64,000 nucleotides of DNA, from positions 1-64,000 of the forward strand of contig NZ_QPEP01000006.1 in assembly GCF_003577475.1 (NCBI RefSeq), read 5' to 3'. The notes below the pieces were generated by a model. That model was not told where the DNA came from and did no database searches. It saw only the letters and a program-made list of their open reading frames with translations. Source of the DNA: Salinibius halmophilus (lineage in GTDB: Bacteria; Pseudomonadota; Gammaproteobacteria; Pseudomonadales; Natronospirillaceae). This document shows, in pieces, positions 1 through 7,570 of this stretch (the stretch's first letter is position 1; every line of letters begins with the position of its first letter). The position numbers and the translations under genes are program-made.

Positions 1-97
1 TGGAACCACCTGACCCCATTCCGAACTCAGTAGTGAAACGATGCATCGCCGATGGTAGTGTGGCTTGCCCATGCGAGAGTAGGTCATCGTCAAGCGC
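1..97 (+). rRNA. rrf: 5S ribosomal RNA, 3' part
   Basis: The window opens inside a 5S rRNA. The conserved block with CCATTCCGAACTCAG, the loop region GTGAAACGATGCATCGCCGATGG-like segment (read in parts) and the 3' arm GAGAGTAGGTCATCG match gammaproteobacterial 5S. The 5' arm lies outside the window, so the gene is cut by the window edge rather than broken. The 3' end at about 97 was placed by aligning the last arm to the E. coli 5S end and may be off by a few bases. A 16S-23S-5S operon should lie to the left. Confidence 0.95.
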
Positions 98-108
98 CTA
101 ATAAAACA

Positions 109-140
109 CCCCGTCCTGCTTCGCAGGGCGGGGTTTTTTA
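109..140 (+). terminator. rRNA operon terminator
   Basis: A GC-rich stem pairs 109-118 with 124-133 (one G-T pair), has a 5-nt loop and is followed by TTTTTT. It lies about 12 bases after the 5S end, so it is the intrinsic terminator of the rRNA operon. Confidence 0.93.
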
Positions 141-190
141 TTGCGCCTGAAAATGTCTACGCTCGCATGGATGCATAAGCACAGTAACCC

Positions 191-226
191 GTAGGTTGCA
201 CGGCGCGTCCTTTTGCGCCGGGCAAC
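191..226. repeat. REP-like hairpin, GTTGC family, copy 1
   Basis: The arms GTTGCACGGCGC and GCGCCGGGCAAC pair except for one internal A-G mismatch. Related elements lie at 20547-20580 and 61854-61886, and all three keep the mismatch at the same place. All are at gene ends or in intergenic DNA, as expected of REP-type elements. Confidence 0.75.
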
Positions 227-227
227 A

Positions 228-254
228 GTCATTCCCGCGTAGGCGGGAATCTAG
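228..254. repeat. Short palindrome of the CCCGC..GCGGG type
   Basis: ATTCCCGC and GCGGGAAT form a hairpin with a tiny loop. A relative (TACCCGC..GCGGGTA followed by TGACGG) lies at 25588-25614. Such palindromes are scattered between genes in many proteobacteria. Confidence 0.6.
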
Positions 255-273
255 TCACCACATTCAAAACAGT

Positions 274-361
274 AAACTAGACACCCGATAAAAGCACTCG
301 GGTGTGACGCTAAGTTGAAACAACAAACTAGACACCCGATAAAAGCACTCGGGTGTGACGC
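274..361. repeat. Two direct copies of a 37-bp palindromic repeat
   Basis: Positions 274-310 and 325-361 are identical over 37 bases and separated by 14 bases. Each contains a perfect 8-bp inverted repeat, ACACCCGA and TCGGGTGT, around a 9-base loop. No third copy was seen. The pair lies about 160 bp upstream of the predicted CsrB-like RNA start. Confidence 0.85.
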
Positions 362-365
362 AGAG

Positions 366-400
366 ACTTGTTTCCCAAACCTACGGTTTGTAAAACCTAC
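366..400. repeat. REP-like element, GTTTCCC..AAACCTAC family, copy 1
   Basis: Starts ACTTGTTTCCC and ends TAAAACCTAC with a short hairpin (AAACC / GGTTT) in the middle. Relatives are at 14062-14096 (reverse orientation), 61905-61938 and, degenerate, about 20514-20543. In three of the four cases a GTTGC-family hairpin is nearby. Confidence 0.65.
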
Positions 401-505
401 ACCCAACCAAAAAAATCACCCAAACAAAAAATCTCACACCATCTATGGCAAATCTCCTACAAACATCCGAGCTAATGTCTCTAACGCCGACACTAGCAAA
501 CCTAC

Positions 506-511
506 TATAGT
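506..511 (+). promoter_or_regulatory. Probable -10 box of the CsrB-like RNA
   Basis: TATAGT ends 7 bases before G519, where the RNA is proposed to begin (GTCGACAGG, also how E. coli CsrB begins). No good -35 box is present near 483-488, which fits an activator-dependent promoter such as the GacA/UvrY-controlled ones. I did not find a convincing GacA-type palindrome; TGTC..GACA at 475-492 is only four bases per arm. Confidence 0.5.
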
Positions 512-518
512 TATTCAC

Positions 519-740
519 GTCGACAGGATGACGACACAGGGAAACGGTCGAACTGGATGGTTCGCAAAGGAACTTAGGAAAGCAAGGAAGAAGGTCTGCT
601 GGAATGCAGAGTTTAAGGATCAAATAGGGAAAGGAACTGCCAGGACGGCAGGATAGGATGTCGGCTGGTTAAGCCGAGCTAGGATGCGACCAGCATAGGA
701 TGCTGAGAAAAAACTGCCGGGTAGGATGCCCGGCTTTTTT
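519..740 (+). ncRNA. csrB: CsrB/RsmZ-type small RNA that binds CsrA
   Basis: About 222 nt with 16 GGA or GGGA motifs, mostly AGGA and often AGGATG, the signature of CsrA/RsmA-sequestering RNAs. Many GGAs sit in hairpin loops: stems 519-522/532-535, 549-553/560-564, 595-599/606-610, 637-641/647-651 and 691-695/701-705. The 3' end is an intrinsic terminator, stem GCCGGG/CCCGGC (716-721/729-734) plus six T, whose own loop is TAGGATG. The 5' end begins GTCGACAGG as in E. coli CsrB. The family titrates CsrA and so relieves repression of mRNAs for motility, biofilm and secondary metabolism. The csrA gene and the GacA-type activator are not in this window; a hybrid kinase at 47701 could belong to such a system but nothing here proves it. 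Two short overlapping ORFs on either strand show no protein-like features. Confidence 0.88.
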
Positions 741-877
741 ATGCCTGTCGATTTTCTATATACACGCTCTAGTCACGCTTCTACTAATAACCCATCGCAT
801 GTGCGTTTAGTAAAGATTATTAATTAAACAGCCCTATAACTGGATATGCTGCGTATAACGCCAAAAAAGGAGGTGTT

Positions 878-1954
878 ATGCGCAGTTTAATTTTTCTTTC
901 AGCATTCATAACGAGTATCGCCTCGGCCGAGATTGTGGCCTCTGGTACACACCAAGGAGAAGCCTACGAGGTAGAAAAAGTTGCATCTGGGCTTTCGCTA
1001 CCATGGGCGATGACTATTGTTGACTCTGATACTCTGTTTGTTAATGGCCGCTTAGGTGAGAGCACTTTGATTGACCTTACAGACGATTCACAGCAATCGG
1101 TATCTGGGCTTCCAGAAGTGTGGGCGCAAGGTCAGGGTGGTTTGTTAGATGTTTTGCAAGGCCCCGAGGGGTGGTTGTATTTTACCTACAGTAAACCGGT
1201 AGATAATGGTGCTGCTACAACATTGGCTCGTGCTCAGCTCGATGGCAGTCAGCTAGTCAGCTGGCAAGACTTGTTAGTGACTGATTCCGCTTCTTCAAAA
1301 GGCCAACACTTTGGTTCGCGTATAGAAATAGTGGGCGAGCATGTTTATTTTACCATTGGTGATCGTGGCGACCGCGATAATGGGCAAAATTCTGGTAACC
1401 ATGCTGCAACCATCATTCGCTTAAATCTCGATGGCTCAGTGCCTGAGGATAATCCATTTGTTGGTACGCCGGCTGGGCGCGATGAAATATATAGCTGGGG
1501 GCATCGTAATCCGCAAGGTATCGACTACGATCCCGTGACTAACACCCTGTGGTCAATTGAACATGGCCCTCGCGGGGGCGATGAAATCAATATCATAGAA
1601 GCTGGTGAAAATTACGGCTGGCCGCTCATTTCGTGGGGTAAAGAGTATTGGGGCCCATTTAACGTGGGTGAGCCTGAGTCTCGTCCAGGTTATAAAGACC
1701 CAGAAAAAATTTATGTGCCATCAATCGCTCCAAGTAGCCTCGTTGTTTATCGTGGTGAGGCGTTCCCAAACTGGCAGGGCACACTATTCGCTAGTGCATT
1801 GGTGCAGCAGCATCTTAACCATGTGGATGGTGAGGACGAATACCGTTTGTTCGAAGACTTTAATGAGCGCATGCGCGCCCTCACGGTAGACGACCAAGGG
1901 CGGTTACTGATTGCGACCGACAGTGGCAATATTTATCGGGTACAGCCGCGCTAA
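878..1954 (+). CDS. yliI: Secreted PQQ-dependent sugar dehydrogenase-like protein (YliI/GdhB family)
   Basis: 358 residues. Residues 1-17 form a signal peptide ending A-S-A, so the protein is periplasmic. The six-bladed propeller family of soluble aldose sugar dehydrogenases is recognisable from the start 'GLSLPWAM', 'HFGSRIEI', 'GDRGDRDNGQN', 'SWGHRNPQGI' and 'EHGPRGGDEIN'. The last two carry the His/Arg and Asp residues that hold PQQ and calcium in the family. Members oxidise aldose sugars and pass electrons to the respiratory chain; the natural substrate is usually unknown. Start chosen because GGAGGT stands just upstream. The next gene follows after 53 bases on the same strand and could be co-transcribed. 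Confidence 0.85.
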   Translation: MRSLIFLSAFITSIASAEIVASGTHQGEAYEVEKVASGLSLPWAMTIVDSDTLFVNGRLGESTLIDLTDDSQQSVSGLPEVWAQGQGGLLDVLQGPEGWLYFTYSKPVDNGAATTLARAQLDGSQLVSWQDLLVTDSASSKGQHFGSRIEIVGEHVYFTIGDRGDRDNGQNSGNHAATIIRLNLDGSVPEDNPFVGTPAGRDEIYSWGHRNPQGIDYDPVTNTLWSIEHGPRGGDEINIIEAGENYGWPLISWGKEYWGPFNVGEPESRPGYKDPEKIYVPSIAPSSLVVYRGEAFPNWQGTLFASALVQQHLNHVDGEDEYRLFEDFNERMRALTVDDQGRLLIATDSGNIYRVQPR

Positions 1955-2007
1955 TTTGTGGTTCACGATGGCTCTGGCACAATAACCTAGTTGAATAGAG
2001 GTTTCAT

Positions 2008-2346
2008 ATGTCAGAGCAATCGAATACAAAAAGTAGCCGTCGCAATGCCCTTGCCGATTCTATATTTGGCGGGGCTTTATCCATTGGTATCGGCATCGTT
2101 TGGTGGCAAGGGTACTGGTGGCCAGGGCTGGCAACAGCTATAGGGGTTGCTAGTGCCTTAGCAGCACTCATTCGTGGCAGTTATCTGCTGGCTAGTATTC
2201 TATTATTTGGTTTTGTTGTAGTGCCTAATGTTTATTACTACTGGCCAGACTTTGAAGTGCCTTGGTCATCTGTGGGCCCCATCGCCCTGATTGGCCTAGG
2301 CGCGCTCACGCTCGTAACTGGTTTGGCTCGCTTTATTCGTAAATAA
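2008..2346 (+). CDS. Small inner-membrane protein of unknown function
   Basis: 112 residues with a polar, basic N terminus (about 1-14) followed by four hydrophobic stretches at roughly 18-34, 38-56, 58-76 and 88-107, several rich in Trp/Tyr. I recognise no family. The gene follows the yliI-like gene and precedes a terminator that serves the opposite strand. The low-charge composition and clear ribosome site (TAGAGG upstream of ATG) support a real gene. Confidence 0.7.
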   Translation: MSEQSNTKSSRRNALADSIFGGALSIGIGIVWWQGYWWPGLATAIGVASALAALIRGSYLLASILLFGFVVVPNVYYYWPDFEVPWSSVGPIALIGLGALTLVTGLARFIRK

Positions 2347-2368
2347 AAAAAGGGAGCCACTGGCTCCC
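2344..2368 (-). terminator. Terminator of the 2397-3611 gene
   Basis: GGGAGCC (2352-2358) pairs with GGCTCCC (2362-2368) around ACT. On the minus strand the stem is followed by a T run, complementary to the A run at 2344-2351. It sits 30 bases past the stop of the minus-strand gene. Confidence 0.85.
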
Positions 2369-2396
2369 CAAGAAGACTAACTCTCTCCACGGAAAC

Positions 2397-3611
2397 TTAC
2401 GCGGTTTGTAGGCGTACTGGTTCTTTACCGAGTAGCTTGTTACCTAATTTAAAGTACAAGGTTAGCGTTCGAAGCTGTAGGTAGATAAATGGCACGTACA
2501 GCAGCATGTAAGCAACTCCGAACTTTGCTAGCTCTTCTGGCAGCATTGGCAGCAAGCCTTTGTTGATCCAAAACATACCTAGCACGACTAATGCAACGCC
2601 TGGGCAGATGAGTGCTAGAGATGCGGGTGATTTTTTCTCTCCGGCAACAAACGTTTTGAAGTAGTTCATCCGCTTTTTCATTGCCAAGCCCATTGCCCCA
2701 AACATTAGCTGCAGAGCAATCAGGCCAGTTAACCACACGCCGATCGGTGCACTGTGTCCGAAGGCTTCAAAGTTGTGTAAGCCATGTTGCCAGCGAATTA
2801 CGCTAATGGCTAATAGTGTCACAATCGGAATGACTACCAAGAAAGTTGGTAATCCTTCGGCGGCTGCGCCATGCTCAAACATCGCTCGCAAGCCAAACAC
2901 TACTTTGAAAATGGCCAGTACTAGCGCAACGATAAAGAACAGCACAGACAAGACTAAAGCGACTGTTTGAGTGATAGGGTTTGTGCTCATCGCAACAGAT
3001 GCTGCGAGTCCAACAGCAACCATAGAAAAAGCAAAGGCAGGTAGTGCTTGGCCGAGATTGTTGTTTTTAGTGCAATCAAAGCCGCCTGTCGCCATCACTC
3101 GGGCGAAAAAGCCTAAGTACATACGTGCGGCAAAGTAGCCAATCACAGCAAACGCTGCAATAGCAACAGGAAACAAGTACTCAACCACGCTCCATAACCC
3201 TGGAATAAATACGGCACCCAGTGCCAACGACACATTTACGCCCATAGCAAGCGTTAGTGGGATGGCAAAGCGCTGCGTTTCGGCGTTGCTCTCTTTCAGT
3301 TGCTGGTAAGCTTGAGTTTGCTGAAACAGCTTATAGGCTTTTAGGTTCCAGACCAGCATGCGCACAAAAATAGCTGCTAGTATCAGCATTGCTGCCATGG
3401 CCAGAATGAATACAGCATGCTGCCACTGCCAGGGTTGGCTAAAGTATTGGCTTACATCGGTGAATGTAGGAATAGGCGTATTCGGGTGTGGTAGCCAGAA
3501 CATTAAATAGAGAAAGAATGAAATACTTAATCCGCCAGCGCCAAGAGCGGATAAAAAGTATAACGGCGAGTAGCTGTTTTGCATTTCTTCAGGGGTTTTC
3601 AGTTTCAGCAT
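2397..3611 (-). CDS. Polytopic inner-membrane protein, possibly TsoY family
   Basis: 404 residues with about ten hydrophobic segments, starting near 'YSPLYFLSALGAGGLSISFFLYLMF'-like sequence at residues 14-38. A single notable Cys lies in 'TGGFDCTKNN' (around residue 178). From memory, the N-terminal pattern and the GGFDC motif resemble the TsoY family of (seleno)proteins, where the Cys is Sec in some members; this is a recollection, not a search result. A selenium or sulfur-related transport role would then be likely. It has a GGAGGT ribosome site and its own terminator and appears monocistronic. Confidence 0.55.
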   Translation of the reverse strand: MLKLKTPEEMQNSYSPLYFLSALGAGGLSISFFLYLMFWLPHPNTPIPTFTDVSQYFSQPWQWQHAVFILAMAAMLILAAIFVRMLVWNLKAYKLFQQTQAYQQLKESNAETQRFAIPLTLAMGVNVSLALGAVFIPGLWSVVEYLFPVAIAAFAVIGYFAARMYLGFFARVMATGGFDCTKNNNLGQALPAFAFSMVAVGLAASVAMSTNPITQTVALVLSVLFFIVALVLAIFKVVFGLRAMFEHGAAAEGLPTFLVVIPIVTLLAISVIRWQHGLHNFEAFGHSAPIGVWLTGLIALQLMFGAMGLAMKKRMNYFKTFVAGEKKSPASLALICPGVALVVLGMFWINKGLLPMLPEELAKFGVAYMLLYVPFIYLQLRTLTLYFKLGNKLLGKEPVRLQTA

Positions 3612-3706
3612 GGTGTTACCTCCATATTCGATATGGCGATAAAGATAGATGTTCTAGCTATGAGAAGAAACGATGATAATAGGAATAAATGTTGCACATA
3701 CGGGAT

Positions 3707-3745
3707 AAAAAAACGCCAAATGACTGATTGTTGTCATTTGGCGTT
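3707..3745 (-). terminator. Terminator downstream of lon
   Basis: A perfect 13-bp stem, AACGCCAAATGAC (3712-3724) with GTCATTTGGCGTT (3733-3745), has an 8-nt loop. On the minus strand it is followed by seven T. It lies about 45 bases after the lon stop codon. Confidence 0.92.
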
Positions 3746-3791
3746 ATATGAAAGGACCAGTTAAGTGTCCCTGCAGAGGAGTGCTCAGGCC

Positions 3792-6179
3792 TTAAAACAG
3801 TTGCTTCAGCACGTCGGTATACTTTTCAGCAAAATGCACCGTCACGCCCTCTTTCACATAGTCTGGTAGCTCAAGAAAGTCAGATTCGTTCGCTTTTGGC
3901 AAAATCACTTCATTAATATTTTGGCGTTTTGCGGAAATGACTTTTTCGCGAATGCCACCAACGGGCAGTACTTGCCCGGTTAGGGTGATTTCGCCAGTCA
4001 TCGCAAGGTTCTTCTTCGGTGCTTGCCCTCGCGCCAAGCTTACCAAGGCAGAAGTCATAGTGACCCCAGCACTTGGTCCGTCTTTTGGTGTTGCACCTTC
4101 AGGCACGTGCAGGTGCAGTGTGCAGTTATGGAAAAAGTCATCCGGCACACCTAGCTGCTTGGCGTTGGCTTGCACATAGCTGATGGCGATGTTGGCCGAC
4201 TCCTTCATTACATCACCTAGTTGTCCGGTGATTTTTAGGCCTTTGTCATTGCGGTGCACAATTGTTGTTTCAATTGGTAAGGTGGCGCCGCCCATGGCAG
4301 TCCAAGCAAGGCCGGTGATAACCCCAACACCGCCGAGTTTTCGCTCTTTTCTAAATGGCGCTTCACCAAGCCAATCACGCACCTCTTGCTGGCGAATGCT
4401 AATTTTTTCCGCTTCTTCGCTAACGAGTTTCACGACTGCTTTGCGCGCTAATTTCGATAGCTGCTTTTCCAAGCCTCGCACGCCACTTTCTCGGGCATAC
4501 CCATCAATGACTTGTTTTAGTGCACCTTGGGTAATGTTGATCTGGCTTGCTTTGAAGCCAAAACGTTGCGCGATGCGAGGCCACAGGTGTTTCTTAGCAA
4601 TGGCGAGTTTTTCCTCGGCCAAATAGCCAGATAAACGAATCACTTCCATACGGTCTAGCAGTGGCCCTGGTATGCTGTCTAGCGTGTTAGCTGTACACAC
4701 AAATAGCGCTTTAGATAGATCTAATCGCAAATCTAAATAATGATCCAAGAAATTTACATTTTGCTCTGGATCTAGTGTTTCTAGCAGTGCTGAGGCGGGG
4801 TCGCCTTGATAGCTTTGTCCCATTTTGTCGATTTCATCGAGCATGATGACAGGGTTCATCACCTTAGACTCTTTCACTGCTTGCACTAGCTTACCTGGCA
4901 TGGCGCCAATATAGGTTCGGCGATGGCCTTTGATCTCCGACTCATCGCGCATGCCGCCAACACTAAAGCGATAAAAAGGACGGCCTAGCGACTCGGCGAT
5001 TGATTTGCCAATCGATGTTTTGCCCACACCCGGAGGGCCCACAAGGCAAACAATCGAGCCTTGAATCTCACCCTTGAAGGCACCAACCGCTAGGAACTCT
5101 TTAATGCGATCTTTTACATCTTCTAAGCCGGCATGATGTTTATCTAGAACCTTGCTTGCTTGTTTTAGGTCTAAATGATCTTCATGTTCTATGCCCCAAG
5201 GCACCGATGTCGCTGAGTCGAGCCAGTTGCGCGTAACGGCATATTCGGGTGAGCCTGGCTCCAACACTGCAAGTTTATCGAGCTCTTCTTCAATTTTTTC
5301 TAGCGTTGCTTCAGGTACAGCCTTACCATCTAGGCGCTCACGGAACTGATCAACATCGGCGGTTTTGTCATCTTTACTAATGCCTAACTCGCGCTGTATA
5401 ACCTTGAGCTGCTCGCGCAGAAAGAATTCGCGCTGATGTCTATCTATGCTCTCGTTTACTTCCTCTGAAATTTCGCTATGCAGCTTGGCCACTTCAATTT
5501 CTTTTTTGAGCAGCTTGAGTACCAGTGCCATACGCTCTTGCATATCGATTTGGTCTAGCACCTGTTGCAGTTGTGCTCCGGTCGCTGTGGTAATGGCAGC
5601 GGCAAAGTCAGTTAACGGCCCCGGATTATTTGGACTGAAACGCTTGAAGTACTGGCGTACTTCTTCGCCGTATAGCGGGTTAATTGGCAATAGCTCTTTG
5701 ATTGAACTGATAACGGCCAGCGCCCAAGCTTTTTCAGTATTGTCATCGGCAATGTCGGTTTGTGGGTAGGTCGCATCAATCAAATATGGCTCGGCTTTTG
5801 ACAGCCAGCCAGTATGCTGCACGCGCGCTAAGCCTTCTGCGACAAACTGAATATGGTCGCCATCGTGTTTAATTTGATGGAGCCGAGCCAGCGTACCAGT
5901 TTTAGGTAATTGATCCGCTGTCAAAGTGCCATTGTTGCCAACATCGTCTGCAACAAAATAAAGCGCGACCATTTTATGTTGGGTGTTTTCAATGCGCTCT
6001 ATGGTTCTGCCCCAATGTTCAGCAGACACCTCAACCGGCATGACTTGTGCTGGCATAAATGGTCGATTGTGCACCGGCAGCACATAAAGGTTGGCTGGTC
6101 GGTCGGTGTTAGCTAGTACCAGCTGGTGCTGGTCTTCTTTTTCTTCAATAATGATGGTGGTCTCTTCGCTCTGCGACAT
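3792..6179 (-). CDS. lon: ATP-dependent Lon protease (second-Lon/AsrA-like)
   Basis: 795 residues. The N-terminal LAN substrate domain (about 30-210) begins 'LYVLPVHNRPFMPAQVMPV'. The AAA+ module has Walker A GPPGVGKTS and Walker B PVIMLDEIDKM. The C-terminal serine-lysine protease has DGPSAG with catalytic Ser703 and Lys746 in 'GGIREKVISA'. Lon degrades misfolded and regulatory proteins in the cytosol. The 'HNRPFMPAQV' start resembles the second Lon of pseudomonads (AsrA, PA0779) more than housekeeping Lon, and the gene lacks the usual clpX-lon-hup context. This suggests a paralogue, with moderate certainty. A sigma70-like promoter precedes it and it faces away from zur. Confidence 0.95.
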   Translation of the reverse strand: MSQSEETTIIIEEKEDQHQLVLANTDRPANLYVLPVHNRPFMPAQVMPVEVSAEHWGRTIERIENTQHKMVALYFVADDVGNNGTLTADQLPKTGTLARLHQIKHDGDHIQFVAEGLARVQHTGWLSKAEPYLIDATYPQTDIADDNTEKAWALAVISSIKELLPINPLYGEEVRQYFKRFSPNNPGPLTDFAAAITTATGAQLQQVLDQIDMQERMALVLKLLKKEIEVAKLHSEISEEVNESIDRHQREFFLREQLKVIQRELGISKDDKTADVDQFRERLDGKAVPEATLEKIEEELDKLAVLEPGSPEYAVTRNWLDSATSVPWGIEHEDHLDLKQASKVLDKHHAGLEDVKDRIKEFLAVGAFKGEIQGSIVCLVGPPGVGKTSIGKSIAESLGRPFYRFSVGGMRDESEIKGHRRTYIGAMPGKLVQAVKESKVMNPVIMLDEIDKMGQSYQGDPASALLETLDPEQNVNFLDHYLDLRLDLSKALFVCTANTLDSIPGPLLDRMEVIRLSGYLAEEKLAIAKKHLWPRIAQRFGFKASQINITQGALKQVIDGYARESGVRGLEKQLSKLARKAVVKLVSEEAEKISIRQQEVRDWLGEAPFRKERKLGGVGVITGLAWTAMGGATLPIETTIVHRNDKGLKITGQLGDVMKESANIAISYVQANAKQLGVPDDFFHNCTLHLHVPEGATPKDGPSAGVTMTSALVSLARGQAPKKNLAMTGEITLTGQVLPVGGIREKVISAKRQNINEVILPKANESDFLELPDYVKEGVTVHFAEKYTDVLKQLF

Positions 6180-6214
6180 CTTAGACCTCAGGCTTGTCTG
6201 TTCGAATTAGTTTC

Positions 6215-6243
6215 TAAATAAGACTGACCTTGTCGTTTTTCAA
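6215..6243 (-). promoter_or_regulatory. Promoter of lon
   Basis: On the minus strand TTGAAA (6238-6243) and TATTTA (6215-6220) are 17 bases apart, a sigma70-like pair about 35 bases before the start codon. TTGAAA is also the -35 of heat-shock promoters, but no CCCCAT-type -10 follows at the right distance. Confidence 0.55.
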
Positions 6244-6309
6244 TAGTCATTTAAGCGATACGTTGATGTTGGTACACTTAGCCTAAGCATTGCATGAGTA
6301 TTTTGAGAT

Positions 6310-6732
6310 ATGAGTTTAATCGAGCAAGCTGGCCGAATTTGCCAGCAAAAAGGTGAACGTTTCACGCCTATTCGTCAAAAAGTGTTTGGTTTATTAGAAG
6401 CCAGCGACGGTGCTCGAACCGCTTATGAACTGTTAGACGAACTAGCCAAAGATATGCCAAATGCTCGCCCGCCTACTATTTACCGCGCGCTTGAGTTTCT
6501 TCAGCAAATGGGTTTTGTTCACCGTCTCGACTCGCGCAATGCATTTGTTTTGTGTACCCACTTTGAAGACCATCACGCGGCGCAGTTTTTAGTCTGTGAT
6601 CAATGTGGCTCGGTCGCTGAAATACATATGCCAGCCGTTATGAAGAGCCTGCGCACTGAAGCTGTGAATCTTGGCTTTGACGTGCATAGCGAAACGGTTG
6701 AGTTGCATGGGCTATGCAAGGACTGCCATTAA
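6310..6732 (+). CDS. zur: Zinc uptake regulator Zur (Fur family)
   Basis: 140 residues, the usual Zur length. The winged helix covers about 1-80, with 'RFTPIRQKVFGLL' and recognition helix 'RPPTIYRALEFL'. The dimerisation half has a regulatory His/Cys site (LCTHFEDHHAAQF) and the structural zinc cysteines CDQC and CKDC. Zur with bound zinc represses zinc import. Assignment to Zur rather than Fur rests on sequence type and on znuABC plus a Zur box within 3 kb. Divergent from lon; the two share a 130-bp upstream region without a clear Zur box. Confidence 0.92.
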   Translation: MSLIEQAGRICQQKGERFTPIRQKVFGLLEASDGARTAYELLDELAKDMPNARPPTIYRALEFLQQMGFVHRLDSRNAFVLCTHFEDHHAAQFLVCDQCGSVAEIHMPAVMKSLRTEAVNLGFDVHSETVELHGLCKDCH

Positions 6733-6854
6733 GACTTCTGCAGAGTAGTAGCTGCCTTCCATGCGAAAATGCATGGGGGTAGTGCATTTTTGAGTAATGT
6801 CTATTCTAAAATGAATGCTTAGAATGGTTTCCAAGTCAACGCTTGGAGACAATC

Positions 6855-7529
6855 ATGAATACTCACCCGTCAACAATGCCTCGCTTAGCTGCCATTACCA
6901 GCGCCACCATGCTGTTGGTTATGACAGTCTTGGCTATGCTCAGCCTGTTAACTTGGCTGCCAGTCATATTTGATGCCCAAGACCCTGTGCAAACGCTAGC
7001 AAACTTCTCTGTCAATCCGCCGCTACTTAGCCAGTTTGTTTATGCTGTCACGCTGATTATTGTGCTCGATATTGCGTTGGGTTTTTCGCTATACAAACTG
7101 TTTCCTCATTCGGTGTTGTCGGTTGTGATGGGGGGGACACGAGTAATTTATAGCGCTCTATTTTTTGCTGCCCTTTTGCCGCTATGGCAGTTGTTGCTAA
7201 CGCACGAGGCAAACAATATGTTGCCTGCTGCTGCAGACTTGCAGGCAGGGTTTGTCAGCTTTAATTATGTCTGGTCTATTAGTTTGGCGGTTTTTGGCCT
7301 GCATCTAGTGTTATTGGGTCGGTTATTCTGTCGACGGGCTGGCTGGGCAGCAAAAACATTGGCGGGAGCCTGCACGCTGGCGGGCGTTGCCTATATGGTG
7401 GATGGCACAACACTATGGTTGTTGCCAAGCCTTGCAACGAGCTTGGCAGACTACGTAGGCTGGGGTGAGTTGGTCGTGATGATCTACTTGTTTGCTGTCG
7501 GTTTTTGGCCGGTGAAAAAGTCTGCCTAG
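6855..7529 (+). CDS. DUF4386-like integral membrane protein
   Basis: 224 residues from the ATG at 6855, which has GGAG six bases upstream; a TTG four codons earlier would overlap this ribosome site. About six membrane segments, with a large loop after the first one (FDAQDPVQTLANFSVN) and 'MVDGTTLWLLP' near the C terminus. The layout resembles the DUF4386 family, whose function is unknown. It sits between zur and the znu genes but shows no metal-binding motif, so a link to zinc is only positional. Confidence 0.65.
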   Translation: MNTHPSTMPRLAAITSATMLLVMTVLAMLSLLTWLPVIFDAQDPVQTLANFSVNPPLLSQFVYAVTLIIVLDIALGFSLYKLFPHSVLSVVMGGTRVIYSALFFAALLPLWQLLLTHEANNMLPAAADLQAGFVSFNYVWSISLAVFGLHLVLLGRLFCRRAGWAAKTLAGACTLAGVAYMVDGTTLWLLPSLATSLADYVGWGELVVMIYLFAVGFWPVKKSA

Positions 7530-7544
7530 GTCAATCTTTAACTA

Positions 7545-7563
7545 GACCCCCAACTTGGGGGTC
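7545..7563. terminator. Terminator between convergent genes
   Basis: GACCCCCAA and TTGGGGGTC form a near-perfect hairpin between the stop of the DUF4386-like gene and the stop of znuB. T tracts are weak on both sides, so efficiency is uncertain. Confidence 0.6.
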
Positions 7564-7570
7564 GTATTGT

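Noticed and set aside
274-361. CRISPR array
   Set aside because: Only two repeats with a 14-base spacer and no cas genes nearby.
315-656. 113-residue open frame on the plus strand and an antisense frame at 381-623
   Set aside because: Both run through repeats and the CsrB-like RNA, have no ribosome site and show low-complexity, basic translation. The RNA explains the sequence better.
6215-6243. Sigma32 heat-shock promoter for lon
   Set aside because: TTGAAA is present, but no CCCCAT-type -10 at 13-14 bases; a sigma70-like -10 fits at 17.
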